A DNA stretch of 64,000 nt from Clostridium mediterraneense (GTDB lineage Bacteria; Bacillota; Clostridia; Clostridiales; Clostridiaceae): assembly GCF_900091705.1 (NCBI RefSeq), contig NZ_LT594783.1, positions 1 through 64,000 on the forward strand. The letters run 5' to 3'. The notes beneath the pieces are model-generated. The model worked only from the letters and a program-made list of their open reading frames with translations, ran no database searches and was not told the DNA's origin. The first letter of the stretch is position 1. Each line of letters begins with the position of its first letter. Positions 16,251 through 24,964 of the stretch are shown here, piece after piece. The position numbers were made by a program, and so were the translations under genes.

Positions 16251-17030
16251 ATGAACTTTTTTACAAAACTATCACCATTTCAAAAAATATTTTTCGTTGT
16301 ATTTTTTATAGCAGGAATAGTATCATTCTTCTTACCAGCAGCGACAGGACAACAAAGCTTTAAGTCTTTATTTACAATAATAAGTATTATAGGACTTATA
16401 TCAACTCTTTCAGGTGTACTTACATCTATATATCAAGTTAGAGCAAGTATTGCCTGTTATTCATGGTGGATATTAAATACAATTACTTACGCGATAGTTT
16501 CACTTTCACAAAATCTATATGGACAATTTATACAAAACATAATATTCCTATTACCAATAGAAATTGCAGGTTTTATAGCATGGAAAAAACATATAGATAA
16601 AAGCGGCAGTGAATCAATAGAGGTTAAAAGATTTACAGCTATTCAATGGGTTATCACATTAGTAGGATTATTAATAGCATGGTTCTTATATGCAGAATTT
16701 TTACTTGCATTACCAGCTATATTTAAAGCTTTATTTGGAATGACAATTGAAGCTGACCCTCAATATAAGCTTGATTCACTTACATCTGTAATCACAATAT
16801 TTGCAGTGTACTTAACATCAAAGAGATATGTTGAACAATGGCATTTCTGGATAGCTGCTAATATAGGTATTGTACTATTTATTAAGACAATTATCGTAAC
16901 AGGAACATTTACTTCATCAGATCTATCAGGAGCTCTTGTTTGGGCTCAATACGGTATCGCAGCATTCTACGGTTTATATAACTGGCTAAAGATACATAGA
17001 GGACAAAAAGTACAAAAAGTAAATAATTAA
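16251..17030 (+). CDS. pnuC: PnuC-type nicotinamide riboside (or related vitamin) transporter, 259 aa
   Basis: This is an integral membrane protein with about seven to eight helices and the PnuC signature around YQVRASIACYSWWILNTITYAIVSL and the following IEIAGFIAWKKH. The C-terminal half repeats the pattern (KRYVEQWHFWIAANIGIVL). PnuC proteins facilitate uptake of unphosphorylated nicotinamide riboside, which is then trapped by phosphorylation; related members take thiamine or riboflavin. The N-terminal extension of about 20 residues is typical of Firmicute members. The ribosome binding site is TTGGAGGA. It is monocistronic, with a promoter and strong terminator. No NAD-related gene is adjacent. 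Confidence 0.85.
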   Translation: MNFFTKLSPFQKIFFVVFFIAGIVSFFLPAATGQQSFKSLFTIISIIGLISTLSGVLTSIYQVRASIACYSWWILNTITYAIVSLSQNLYGQFIQNIIFLLPIEIAGFIAWKKHIDKSGSESIEVKRFTAIQWVITLVGLLIAWFLYAEFLLALPAIFKALFGMTIEADPQYKLDSLTSVITIFAVYLTSKRYVEQWHFWIAANIGIVLFIKTIIVTGTFTSSDLSGALVWAQYGIAAFYGLYNWLKIHRGQKVQKVNN

Positions 17031-17043
17031 TACTTTAAAGGCT

Positions 17044-17081
17044 AAAATGCACTCAAATAATAAATTTGAGTGCATTTTTTA
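17044..17081 (+). terminator. terminator of pnuC
   Basis: The arms AAATGCACTCAAA/TTTGAGTGCATTT are followed by a T run. Confidence 0.9.
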
Positions 17082-17095
17082 TTTCATTATTAAGT

Positions 17096-17650
17096 TTAAT
17101 TTAAATGATGTTTATATATAAATTTATATACCTTCTCATAAAAATTTATTCTTTTTACATATGTAGCAGTTTCAGAAAATGGTATTACATCTAATACCTG
17201 TCCATCTTTAGAATATTGTTTATTTTGTAGCCATTGCTTAACATTATTTCTGCCAGCATTATATGCAGCTGCAACATTATCCTCATTATGAAACTCATTA
17301 TTTAAGTTTGCTAGATACCAACAACCAAACTCTATATTTATCTTTGGATCAAATAACATCTCAGGATTAAAATCCTTAACCCCTATTTGATCTGCTATCC
17401 ATTGACCTGTTGAATCTGTAATTTGCATAAGTCCCTTTGCTCCTACATTAGATGTAGCATTAGGATTATACTTACTTTCAGTTTCTATAACAGCTCTTAC
17501 TAAAATAGGATCTAAATTATACTCTTTACTATATTCGTTAATGTAATTAGTATATTCGTTTGGATGAAACATATCAATAGCACTAGAAAATCCTACAAAT
17601 CCCGCTATAATTAATAGGATTATGATTATAAGCGCCACTATCTTTTTCAT
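17096..17650 (-). CDS. lytic transglycosylase, Slt70-like, 184 aa
   Basis: An N-terminal membrane anchor or signal helix (about 4-24) is followed by one goose-lysozyme-like SLT domain. Characteristic pieces are AVIETESKYNP with the catalytic glutamate E58, GAKGLMQI, and AAYNAGRNNVKQWL. These enzymes cut the glycan strands of peptidoglycan outside the cell. No binding domain such as LysM is present and the length is normal for YjbJ/CwlQ-type clostridial proteins. It is monocistronic and converges on pnuC. Confidence 0.9.
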   Translation of the reverse strand: MKKIVALIIIILLIIAGFVGFSSAIDMFHPNEYTNYINEYSKEYNLDPILVRAVIETESKYNPNATSNVGAKGLMQITDSTGQWIADQIGVKDFNPEMLFDPKINIEFGCWYLANLNNEFHNEDNVAAAYNAGRNNVKQWLQNKQYSKDGQVLDVIPFSETATYVKRINFYEKVYKFIYKHHLN

Positions 17651-17723
17651 CTTCTCATTTTTATAGCCCTTTCATAGATTTGATATATTCTAAATATATC
17701 ATGGTTAATATTAAATTACAATG

Positions 17724-17752
17724 TTAACATTTTGTTCATTACATGATATACT
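17724..17752 (+). promoter_or_regulatory. promoter of the ECF S-component gene
   Basis: TTAACA and TATACT are 17 bases apart, ending 38 bases before the start codon. No riboswitch fits in the short leader. Confidence 0.6.
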
Positions 17753-17789
17753 ATAAAACTGTATTTAGAGTATAAAGCTGGAGGGTGAT

Positions 17790-18299
17790 ATGAAAATTAC
17801 ATTAAGAGAACTAATAGTATTTGCTTATCTTGCAGTTATAATGATGGTAGGTAAGAAAGTATTAGCATTTTTACCTAATATAGAAATTGTAACTACATTA
17901 ACTATAATATTTTCTTTAATATATAGATATAAAAGTTTATATATTTCAATTATATTTGTTTTAATTTTAGGATTTATAGATGGGTTTGCTATTTGGTGGC
18001 TTATTTATTTGATAACATGGCCGACAATAGTTATTATAAGTGTATTACTTAGAAAAATACTTCTTAAAAATCATATAGGTTTATCAATATATTGTGGACT
18101 TTGTGGGTTCTTCTTTAGTATATTCTTTATACTACAAAATCTTGTATTGTACGGACCATATACTACATTTACATATTTCTTAAGTGGTATACCATATGAT
18201 ACTATTCATATGATTGGCAATTTCTTTATCATGTTATTCCTTGGTAAACCAATATACGCATTAATAATAAGACTTAATAAACAATTTTTAAATTATTAA
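17790..18299 (+). CDS. ECF-type transporter S component, substrate unknown, 169 aa
   Basis: The protein has about five to six hydrophobic helices in 169 residues. The pattern begins KITLRELIVFAYLAVIMMVGKKVLAFLPNIE and has an IDGFAIWWLIYLITWP segment, which fits the substrate-binding S components of energy-coupling-factor vitamin transporters. The shared EcfAAT module is not in this window. Without a riboswitch or biosynthetic neighbour the vitamin cannot be named. The ribosome binding site is TGGAGGGTGAT. Confidence 0.7.
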   Translation: MKITLRELIVFAYLAVIMMVGKKVLAFLPNIEIVTTLTIIFSLIYRYKSLYISIIFVLILGFIDGFAIWWLIYLITWPTIVIISVLLRKILLKNHIGLSIYCGLCGFFFSIFFILQNLVLYGPYTTFTYFLSGIPYDTIHMIGNFFIMLFLGKPIYALIIRLNKQFLNY

Positions 18300-18336
18300 A
18301 AAAGGGGTATCTACTTTTAAATAGATACCCTTTTTA
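18300..18336. terminator. terminator between the S-component and YdjM-like genes
   Basis: The hairpin GGGTATCTA/TAGATACCC is followed by a T run on the plus strand and preceded by A residues, so it can serve both convergent genes. Confidence 0.85.
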
Positions 18337-19068
18337 TAATTGTATTTTTCCAAGTGTTATTATAGAAAGAACTATTACTACTGTGCTTATAACTTTTGTA
18401 AAATCTTCTATACCTGAACCTGTTTTATAATTAGTAAAACTAATCCTATAGTCTGTAAATGGCTTAAAGAATGGAACTCCAGCTCTTGTAAACATATCTA
18501 AAAATATATGACTTGCATATCCTACCACTACCCCTAAAAGATAAACTTTTACATAATGTAAAAATATTGAGCTATAACTAAATGATATTAATACAGTTAT
18601 TATAAATATTAATAAAATAGTTCCTGTCCCTTTTAACTTAGTAATTTTACCTTTTTGAAGTGGTACATGCTTAACTATAAACATTGCTGATGTCATAATT
18701 ATGAATGCTACTATTATTGAAAATATAAGTCTATTTTCCTCTGTTAAATTTCCTGATAGAAAACTTTGCAACTTATCACCTAAAAATATAGTGAAAAAAC
18801 CAAATATTAATAAGCATATTAATGTATGAGTTCCACCTCTATGTCCTAATGTTTCTGCTATAAATCTAGATATCCCTCTCATTCTTCTTCCTATAGTACT
18901 TGAAGGTGAATCAATATCTGGAATTAAACTTCCTATTGCCCCTCCAGCCATAGATACTGATGCAAATAATAAAGGCTTATCTATATGTACTCCCATTACT
19001 TTTTCTATAACTATGGGCATTAACGCTCCAAAGGCTATTCCACCCATTCTATGTGTCGGTCCTAACAT
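18334..19068 (-). CDS. YdjM-like membrane-bound metal-dependent hydrolase family protein, 244 aa
   Basis: It matches the DUF457/YdjM family: N-terminal GPTHRMGGIAFG, then GSLIPDIDSPSSTIGRR, GHRGGTHTL and HIFLDMFTRAGVPFFKPF. The His and Asp residues of these motifs would form the metal site. Four to five membrane helices lie between them. The biochemical function of the family is not established; E. coli YdjM is SOS-induced. The ribosome binding site is GAGGAGAG. It is monocistronic, and no LexA-type box was recognised upstream. Confidence 0.85.
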   Translation of the reverse strand: MLGPTHRMGGIAFGALMPIVIEKVMGVHIDKPLLFASVSMAGGAIGSLIPDIDSPSSTIGRRMRGISRFIAETLGHRGGTHTLICLLIFGFFTIFLGDKLQSFLSGNLTEENRLIFSIIVAFIIMTSAMFIVKHVPLQKGKITKLKGTGTILLIFIITVLISFSYSSIFLHYVKVYLLGVVVGYASHIFLDMFTRAGVPFFKPFTDYRISFTNYKTGSGIEDFTKVISTVVIVLSIITLGKIQL

Positions 19069-19112
19069 TTTTCTCTCCTCTTTTGTTTATTTTAAATTAA
19101 ATTATAATAAAT

Positions 19113-19149
19113 TTAAAAAAGTATCTCAAGCATTAGCTTAAGATACTTT
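19113..19149 (-). terminator. terminator of the 256-aa exported protein gene
   Basis: The arms AAAGTATCT(C/T)AAGC against GCTTAAGATACTTT are followed by T residues on the minus strand. Confidence 0.85.
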
Positions 19150-19156
19150 AATATTT

Positions 19157-19927
19157 TTATGAATTAACATATCTTCTTTCAATATGTGCCTTTGTTAACA
19201 TCCAACCCTGTTGACCTTTATAAACTATATCACTCATCTTGTTACATGTATTTATAACTGTAGCTTCATTTTGTGACATATCACTATTTAAATCACTTGT
19301 ATTAATTTGTCCTACAACTTTTGATGCATTAGTAGGATATTCATATAAATTAACTACTGCTTGGTTATAGCTTGGATTTTTTACAAAATCAAGACTATAA
19401 GGTGAATTTCCAAGATCTATTGATTGTAATTCTGAATACTTCATAAGTTTAACATCTGTTGCCTTAACATATGTAGGCATTCCAAAACCTGTTCCTAAAA
19501 CATAATATCCATCAGCATATCCTGTTACTAATGTATTTGTTCCTGGTTCTAGATCCCCTGCAAATTTTGTACCTCCAAGCTCTGTATAAGTTTTAACAGG
19601 TACTGATTGTGTAATCATTCCAGTTACTAAATAATCTGTTACTGTTTTACCACTTGCTGTTTGTATAGGTACATAATATGTTCCTGCTGGTATAACTGCC
19701 CCATCTACTGTAGTTATAGTTTTATTTGTTATAGGCATATTTTTTGTTATTTTATCATTATTAGCTGGTGAAGTATTATACTCAGCTGAATTATTTGCTG
19801 CTGGCTTGCTAAGTACTGTCTGATTTAATATCTTATCTCCCTTACTTGAATCCATAAATCCCCAAGCTGCTCCAACACCAATTATAGCTAATACTCCTAT
19901 AGTTACCCATAATTTAATTGATTTCAT
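19157..19927 (-). CDS. membrane-anchored exported protein, possibly SH3-like, 256 aa
   Basis: There is a signal anchor at about 5-24 (LWVTIGVLAIIGVGAAWGFM), an Asn/Ala/Thr-rich linker at about 35-75, then a beta-rich domain of about 180 residues. Its second half (AVVNLYEYPTNASKVVGQI ... GQQGWMLTKAHI) resembles the spacing of bacterial SH3 repeats (a V-N-x-Y/R start, then G-W-x-L/V). I would treat this as a hint only. The single Cys and absence of catalytic motifs suggest a structural or binding role at the envelope. The ribosome binding site is AAGGAGAA. Confidence 0.65.
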   Translation of the reverse strand: MKSIKLWVTIGVLAIIGVGAAWGFMDSSKGDKILNQTVLSKPAANNSAEYNTSPANNDKITKNMPITNKTITTVDGAVIPAGTYYVPIQTASGKTVTDYLVTGMITQSVPVKTYTELGGTKFAGDLEPGTNTLVTGYADGYYVLGTGFGMPTYVKATDVKLMKYSELQSIDLGNSPYSLDFVKNPSYNQAVVNLYEYPTNASKVVGQINTSDLNSDMSQNEATVINTCNKMSDIVYKGQQGWMLTKAHIERRYVNS

Positions 19928-20066
19928 ATATTTTCTCCTTAGTTTATACTCTTTTTTATCAACTAATTATAAACTAATATATCTTTATATTAATTTCAAA
20001 GAAATTACATTTAATTAAATAAAGTCTTAAATAGTCATTAAATAAGGCTATAATTTATTTTTTCAA

Positions 20067-21224
20067 TTAATATTCATCATCATAATCGTAATCATCATCT
20101 TCATCATCATAGTAATCATAATAATCTCTAGATTTTGAGTTATTAAGTGATTTATTAACTATTGAATAAAACTCTTCTTTACTCATAGCCATAGTTTTAT
20201 CCATATCATCACTTGGTTTAACACTTATATCATCTGATGAAAGTATAGCAGTATGACCATTTTGATTATTTCTACTATTTTTTAGTCTTTGAATTCTATT
20301 TGGGTCATAATCCCTATTAAATGATTCAACTTTTATATTCTTTGTCTTTAATATTTCTTCTCTAGTATGTTTAATAGGCTTTATTCTAGTCTTTTGAGCT
20401 TTAGTTTCATAATTATCTATAGGTAATATACTATTTAAATTAAATTCTTCTTCCTCATTAGCTAAATTGATATTATTATCTTCCTTCTGAACATTTCTTA
20501 TATATGGTTTTTCTTCTAAATCATTATTTTCATTAACCAATTTTTTATTAGCCGCTAAAAGTCTTTCTATTTCTTCTATACTATCATTAGCCTTATTTAT
20601 TGAATCTTGGCAATCCATCATATCTCTTTTTAAGTTTTCTTCTTCAGCTTTTTGATTTTCCATAGAAGGACTATCATTTTCTTCACTATCTTGAGACTGT
20701 ATACCTCTGATATGATTCATCATTTCATTTCTATCTATCATAACAGTATTACCCATCTCTTCTTCACTTATTTCATTCATAGATATTTCACTATCTATTT
20801 CATCATTTACTTTTGAATCTTCCATTCCTATTTTCTTTATATTATTTATAATTTGTTCTTTATCTATATTGTTCTCCCATGAATTATTATTTAATCTCTC
20901 TAAATAATTATCCTCTGGCATACTTACAACTGTATCCTTTTCACTTGCTGGAATTCTATTTATAAATATATCACTTTTTCTTCTTTCTTCATCCTTCTCT
21001 AAGTTTTCAACCTGTTCTTCATTTCCCTCTTCATAAGCAAGAAGTTTTAACTCTGATATAAGTCTATTTATACTATTATCAAGTCTATTAAGCTTTCTTG
21101 CAAGTGCATACTTCATATTTTCATTTAAATTTATATTATCTATATTTTCATTTATCATTCTATTTATATCTATATTTATATCCTTTATAACACGTGTTCT
21201 ATGTAAAACACTATCAAAATCCAT
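20067..21224 (-). CDS. disordered acidic protein with four repeated T-x-x-x-S/D motifs, 385 aa
   Basis: The frame opens at a GTG (21248), but GGAGGAG directly precedes ATG 21224, which gives 385 residues. About 1-70 is a helical, possibly coiled region. The rest is mostly Asn/Glu/Asp/Lys-rich and disordered. Four similar short motifs are embedded: DTVVSMPED (T98), NTVMIDRNE (T160), HTAILSSDD (T325) and KTMAMSKEE (T344). Spaced Thr motifs of this kind occur as phospho-acceptor or FHA-docking sites in kinase signalling, but that is inference. The end is an Asp/Tyr tail. A related motif occurs in the protein at 25.4 kb. No enzyme domain was seen. Confidence 0.65.
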   Translation of the reverse strand: MDFDSVLHRTRVIKDINIDINRMINENIDNINLNENMKYALARKLNRLDNSINRLISELKLLAYEEGNEEQVENLEKDEERRKSDIFINRIPASEKDTVVSMPEDNYLERLNNNSWENNIDKEQIINNIKKIGMEDSKVNDEIDSEISMNEISEEEMGNTVMIDRNEMMNHIRGIQSQDSEENDSPSMENQKAEEENLKRDMMDCQDSINKANDSIEEIERLLAANKKLVNENNDLEEKPYIRNVQKEDNNINLANEEEEFNLNSILPIDNYETKAQKTRIKPIKHTREEILKTKNIKVESFNRDYDPNRIQRLKNSRNNQNGHTAILSSDDISVKPSDDMDKTMAMSKEEFYSIVNKSLNNSKSRDYYDYYDDEDDDYDYDDEY

Positions 21225-21333
21225 AATATACTCCTCCAAATCTGACACAAATATCTAATTTAATAATACAAGAAAATAAAAATTTATATATAACATATAT
21301 GTTACATATTAAGTATATAACGGACTATAAAAT

Positions 21334-21369
21334 AAAAAAAGAATCTAGAAATATCTAGATTCCTTTTTT
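21334..21369. terminator. terminator of the 84-aa protein gene
   Basis: The arms GAATCTAGA/TCTAGATTC are flanked by A and T runs and lie just past the stop codon of the 84-aa gene on the minus strand. Confidence 0.8.
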
Positions 21370-21411
21370 ATAAACATAACTTTTATATTTTTCTTAAATA
21401 AATATCTAAAA

Positions 21412-21666
21412 TTATGCATTATCCCATTGATTTTTAACATCTCCATTTTTAATAGCTCTTTCCTTAATAGCCTTTACTTCTCCAAGAGATAAATCTAAAG
21501 AACTAGACACCCCATCAATACTTGCTCCTTGATTTAACATAGAACTAACATCTTGATGAGTTTGATCATTATGACCCATATTATCTATAACATTTTGTAA
21601 ATTATTATTGTTATACCCCTTTTTATTGACTACTGGATTATTACTAAAAGTTTTCTTTGTTAACAT
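21412..21666 (-). CDS. small Asn-rich protein with helix-turn-helix-like C-terminus, 84 aa
   Basis: The first half is polar and Asn/Gln-rich (KKGYNNNNLQNVIDNMGHNDQ). The second half, SMLNQGASIDGVSSSLDLSLGEVKAIKERA, has the spacing of a helix-turn-helix such as those in small clostridial regulators or SpoIIID-like proteins; DNA binding is only suggested. The ribosome binding site is TAGGAGGAC. It lies downstream of a structured gene-free region with its own terminator, so it may be controlled by that leader or have an independent promoter after it. Confidence 0.6.
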   Translation of the reverse strand: MLTKKTFSNNPVVNKKGYNNNNLQNVIDNMGHNDQTHQDVSSMLNQGASIDGVSSSLDLSLGEVKAIKERAIKNGDVKNQWDNA

Positions 21667-21777
21667 AATGTCCTCCTAATAAAACTATTAAAGGAAATAA
21701 TACCTTTACTATTTTCCTTCTATAGTATTATTAGTCTTTTTACTAATATATATGTATTCTTTAAAATAAATTTAAAT

Positions 21778-21808
21778 AAAAAAACCACATACTATAAAAA
21801 GTATGTGG
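21778..21808 (-). terminator. terminator of the candidate RNA
   Basis: The perfect arms CCACATAC/GTATGTGG are followed by TTTTTTTA on the minus strand, with no ORF upstream of it. Confidence 0.8.
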
Positions 21809-21985
21809 AGAAAAATAGCAAGAAGTGCCTAGGTAGAGTAAAAAATTTCTCATAGGTACTAAAACTATTAGAATATATTTAATTTTCTAAAGTACAGTAA
21901 ATATATTCTAAAAAACAAATTATGTTGGCTGAAATAATTCAATTTTTAGAATACATATATTGGACTTTACCTTATAGCAGTTACT
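21778..21985 (-). ncRNA. candidate small RNA or riboswitch-like leader
   Basis: On the minus strand, in transcription order, the region shows a short hairpin TATAG-CAGTTA-CTATA (about 21975-21990), a perfect 14-bp inverted repeat TTAGAATATATTTA/TAAATATATTCTAA with a 16-base loop (21868-21913), an imperfect hairpin with AGTACCTA against TAGGCACT arms (about 21823-21860), and finally a strong terminator CCACATAC/GTATGTGG with seven T (21778-21808). It ends 111 bases before the 84-aa gene. It could be a free RNA (6S-like size) or an attenuating leader. It does not match a riboswitch that I know. Confidence 0.4.
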
Positions 21986-22334
21986 ATAAAGATTTAAATT
22001 TATAAAATTTAAATAAAATGTTTCCTATTTATGAAATTTATAATTTAACTAAAAATAAACTATCTTAAAAATATTTATTTTTAGTATTATTTAAAACAAA
22101 TTATTTGTTAACTAATTTAATAATTTGTTTATATTTTCTTTACATTTATATTTTACCATTATTTCTAAAAAATTTTCAAGTACAATAATTTAAGTATATA
22201 TGTTAATATTAAAACTTCAGTAATGTTTCTTATATTTTCATAGGAAATAATAAACAAAAAAAACAAAACAATAAACAATTAATAAGTATATTTATAAAAA
22301 TTTGTAATTTCAGATATTTTCTTATATATAAATA

Positions 22335-22370
22335 CAAAAAAGAGATATCTATTTTTAGATATCTCTTTTA
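22335..22370 (-). terminator. terminator of the 158-aa protein gene
   Basis: The arms AGAGATATCTA/TAGATATCTCT have T residues on both sides and sit immediately past the stop codon. Confidence 0.85.
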
Positions 22371-22373
22371 TTA

Positions 22374-22850
22374 TTAACTTGCTATTATTATAGGATATAT
22401 TATTTTCTTATTTTCTTCTATATTATCTCTTTTCTTAAAAGCTTCTAACATTTTATTTTCTTCATCTAATAAAAGTCTTTCTAGAGACTTCTCATTTTCT
22501 TTAGCTATATATTTACTAAACTTAATAGCAAAAAGATATTCATCTAATGATTTAAATTCTGTAAAAACTTTATATTTATAATTTTTAACTTCTTTGCAAG
22601 TATTAATAAACTTCACACAACTTGGATCAATTACCTTCTTTGATATAACATCTATTAAAAAGCAATGTCTAAAACTAATTTTAGTTTTTGATAATACATA
22701 TCCATAAGCTATTTTATATCTTCCTTTTAAGAAATCATTTTTATTATTAATTATTAAATTATATAAAGTCTCATAAGAATTTTCTTCTATTGTAAAATTA
22801 TTAAAATAGGCTAAATCTAAACTTTTATTATAATCCATTACTAAACACAT
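22374..22850 (-). CDS. hypothetical protein with RHCFLID...VIDPS motif, 158 aa
   Basis: The frame extends to a TTG at 22865, but GGGGGAA lies between it and ATG 22850, which is the better start. The core YGYVLSKTKISFRHCFLI followed by KKVIDPSC resembles proteins in which a conserved His on one strand and a DP(S/T) on the next line an active-site-like cleft (a pattern also seen in transglutaminase-like folds). No matching upstream nucleophile was recognised, so catalysis is not claimed. The C-terminus is helical and charged. The gene is monocistronic. Confidence 0.6.
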   Translation of the reverse strand: MCLVMDYNKSLDLAYFNNFTIEENSYETLYNLIINNKNDFLKGRYKIAYGYVLSKTKISFRHCFLIDVISKKVIDPSCVKFINTCKEVKNYKYKVFTEFKSLDEYLFAIKFSKYIAKENEKSLERLLLDEENKMLEAFKKRDNIEENKKIIYPIIIAS

Positions 22851-22931
22851 TCTATCTTCCCCCAATTTTAATTAAATGTTTTATAGTTTAATTATGGACA
22901 TGTTATCTTAGATTTATTCAAATTTTAAAAA

Positions 22932-23780
22932 TTATTTTTCTTCCATTACAGTAAATGCTACTATTCTAGGACCTGCATGGACACCTATAACTGGAGTAAA
23001 TACTCCTTGATGAATAAATTCTGCATTCTTATGTGAACTGAAATATTCTCTAAGCTTATCAGCTTCTTCCTTCATTGTTCCTGTCATAACAACAACTTTT
23101 CCTTTTCCTTTATCAAGAAGTTCTTTACCAAGTCTCATAAGTTCTGATAATGCTTTCTTTGAACCTCTTACTTTTCCTGCTGTTGTATACATTCCTTCAT
23201 CATCCATTGTTATAATAGGTTTTAAATTAAGCATTTGTCCTATTGTTCCTGAAACTTTTCCTATTCTTCCACCCTTTATTAAATACTCTAAAGTATCTAC
23301 TGTAAAGTAAAGAGTTGTTCTTTCTTGCATCTTAGGAATTTCAGCACAAATTTCCTCAAAGCTATATCCATCTTCTATCATCTTTGCTGCTTCTATTACT
23401 ACTAAACCTGTAGCCATTGATATCATTTTTGTATCATGAACAAATGCAGTTATTTTATCTTCTAATTGTTCTGCAGCTATTCTAAAACTATTCATTGTTC
23501 CTGAAAGCCCAGCTGAAATAAATAATCCTATTACATGGGTGTATCCTTTTTCTATTAAACCTTCTAATAAATTTGTCGCATCCTGAACTGAAGGCATTGA
23601 AGTTGTAGGAACTTCTACTGAAAGTCTATCATAAACTTCATTTGGCTGAATATCTATCCCATCTATGTATTCTTTTTCACCATATATAATTTTTAATCTC
23701 ATAACCTCAATATTATACTTTTCAATATATTCTTGTGGAACTCCACAAGTACTATCTGTTATTATTGCTATCTTTTCCAT
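22932..23780 (-). CDS. DegV family fatty-acid-binding protein, 282 aa
   Basis: All hallmarks of DegV/FakB proteins are present: N-terminal IAIITDSTCGVP, PTTSMPSVQD, FISAGLSGTMNSF and the C-terminal VIGVHAGPRIVAF. FakB proteins hold a fatty acid while the kinase FakA phosphorylates it, for use in phospholipid synthesis. No fakA is in the window, and this copy is alone. The first possible ATG (23792) overlaps the ribosome binding site; ATG 23780 with GGAGGATTTT in front is the likely start. Confidence 0.9.
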   Translation of the reverse strand: MEKIAIITDSTCGVPQEYIEKYNIEVMRLKIIYGEKEYIDGIDIQPNEVYDRLSVEVPTTSMPSVQDATNLLEGLIEKGYTHVIGLFISAGLSGTMNSFRIAAEQLEDKITAFVHDTKMISMATGLVVIEAAKMIEDGYSFEEICAEIPKMQERTTLYFTVDTLEYLIKGGRIGKVSGTIGQMLNLKPIITMDDEGMYTTAGKVRGSKKALSELMRLGKELLDKGKGKVVVMTGTMKEEADKLREYFSSHKNAEFIHQGVFTPVIGVHAGPRIVAFTVMEEK

Positions 23781-23956
23781 AAAATCCTCCATAGATATAA
23801 TTATAGCTATAAAGCTATATATTAATATAACTACTTTATATTATAAATAATTTATTATTTAATAAATTTACTATTTAAAAGTTTACCTGTATTTCATTAT
23901 ACTATAAAAAACTAATATAAAATAAATATTTTTTTATTTTTTATATAAATAGAAAC

Positions 23957-23987
23957 AAAAAATAGGCTATCTCTAGTGAGATAACCT
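23957..23987 (-). terminator. terminator of the flavin oxidoreductase gene
   Basis: The arms AGGCTATCTC/GAGATAACCT have one mismatch and are followed by ATTTTTT on the minus strand. Confidence 0.8.
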
Positions 23988-23992
23988 TAAAT

Positions 23993-24964
23993 TTATATTA
24001 CTTTTACATATGTTTTACCTGAAACAAAACTTTTAACCTCATTTATTATCCAATATGAATCTCTTAAAATAGCTTGTCCTAAAAAAGCTAATCCTTCAGT
24101 ATACTTAACTTCATTAGATTCACTTGCAACATTTATAAGGCCTCCTTCAACTATCGGAAGAGATTTTTCTTCACTAACTTTCTTAGATTTTATCTTATTT
24201 AAAGTAGCTGTTTCTATTTCTTTTTCATTTTGTGTACTTATATTTATAAGGTCTACTCCTTCTGCCCTAAGTACATCTATAAGTTTTTCAAATTCTTCTC
24301 TTTCTACATTTTTAGTTCCATATAATTCAGAAGATAATCTTATTGCTAAAAGCTTATCACTTAGCCATACTTGCCTTATAGCTCTAACTATTTCAACAAC
24401 TATTCTAGATCTATTTTTAAAACTTCCACCATAATTATCTTTTCTTTTATTTTTATTTATAGAAAGAAACTCTGAGATAAGCTCCCCGTTAATTTCAATA
24501 AAATCAAATCCAGCTCTTAAAGCTCTTTTAGCAGCTTTTTTAAATGCCTTTACTATCATTTTTATATCATTTTCTGAAAAATCTTTAATAACATTTTTAT
24601 TATTATCTATCTTATCTTTATCTAAATTAATAGCTTGACCCTTTTTACCTGAATGGAATAACTGTATTCCAGCCACAACTTCTTTACTTTTTATAGTTCT
24701 TGCTATTTTCTTTAGTCCTTTTATATGTCTATCACTCCAGATTCCTAAATCCTTTGTAGTTTCTCTTCCCCTTTTTTCAACTGCTGTAGCTTCAACAACT
24801 ACTGTACCAACTCCATCAATTGCTTTACTTCCATAATGATTAAAATGGAATTCTGTTGGTTGTCCATCTATACTCGCGCGATTACTTGATTCTGGTGCCA
24901 TTACTACTTTATTTTTAAAACTTAAGTTTTTGAACTTAAAATTCTTAAAGGCCCCTTTACTCAT
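23993..24964 (-). CDS. Old Yellow Enzyme-like NADH:flavin oxidoreductase, 323 aa
   Basis: This is a TIM-barrel FMN enzyme: N-terminal NKVVMAPESSNRAS, GIQLFHSGKKGQ, the family segment AKRALRAGFDFIEINGELISEFLS and DNYGGSFKNRSRIVVEIVRAIR. In typical members the barrel reads HGAHGYLLxQFLSP. Here ENGELISEFLS replaces the His and Tyr region, so active-site details differ. Members reduce activated C=C bonds; the natural substrate is unknown. There is no C-terminal FeS/FAD extension as in 2,4-dienoyl-CoA reductases. ATG 24964 with AAGGAG eight bases away is chosen over GTG 24973. Confidence 0.85.
   Translation of the reverse strand: MSKGAFKNFKFKNLSFKNKVVMAPESSNRASIDGQPTEFHFNHYGSKAIDGVGTVVVEATAVEKRGRETTKDLGIWSDRHIKGLKKIARTIKSKEVVAGIQLFHSGKKGQAINLDKDKIDNNKNVIKDFSENDIKMIVKAFKKAAKRALRAGFDFIEINGELISEFLSINKNKRKDNYGGSFKNRSRIVVEIVRAIRQVWLSDKLLAIRLSSELYGTKNVEREEFEKLIDVLRAEGVDLINISTQNEKEIETATLNKIKSKKVSEEKSLPIVEGGLINVASESNEVKYTEGLAFLGQAILRDSYWIINEVKSFVSGKTYVKVI

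Larger units (their letters stand above)
21667..22373. other. 700-base gene-free region with structured transcript signature
   Basis: There is no ORF of significance. 21778-21985 has several nested inverted repeats and a minus-strand terminator. The remainder, about 22000-22330, is very AT-rich with no obvious element. Confidence 0.5.

Noticed and set aside
22851-22865. Upstream TTG start for the 158-aa protein
   Set aside because: It would place the ribosome binding site inside the coding region; ATG 22850 fits better.
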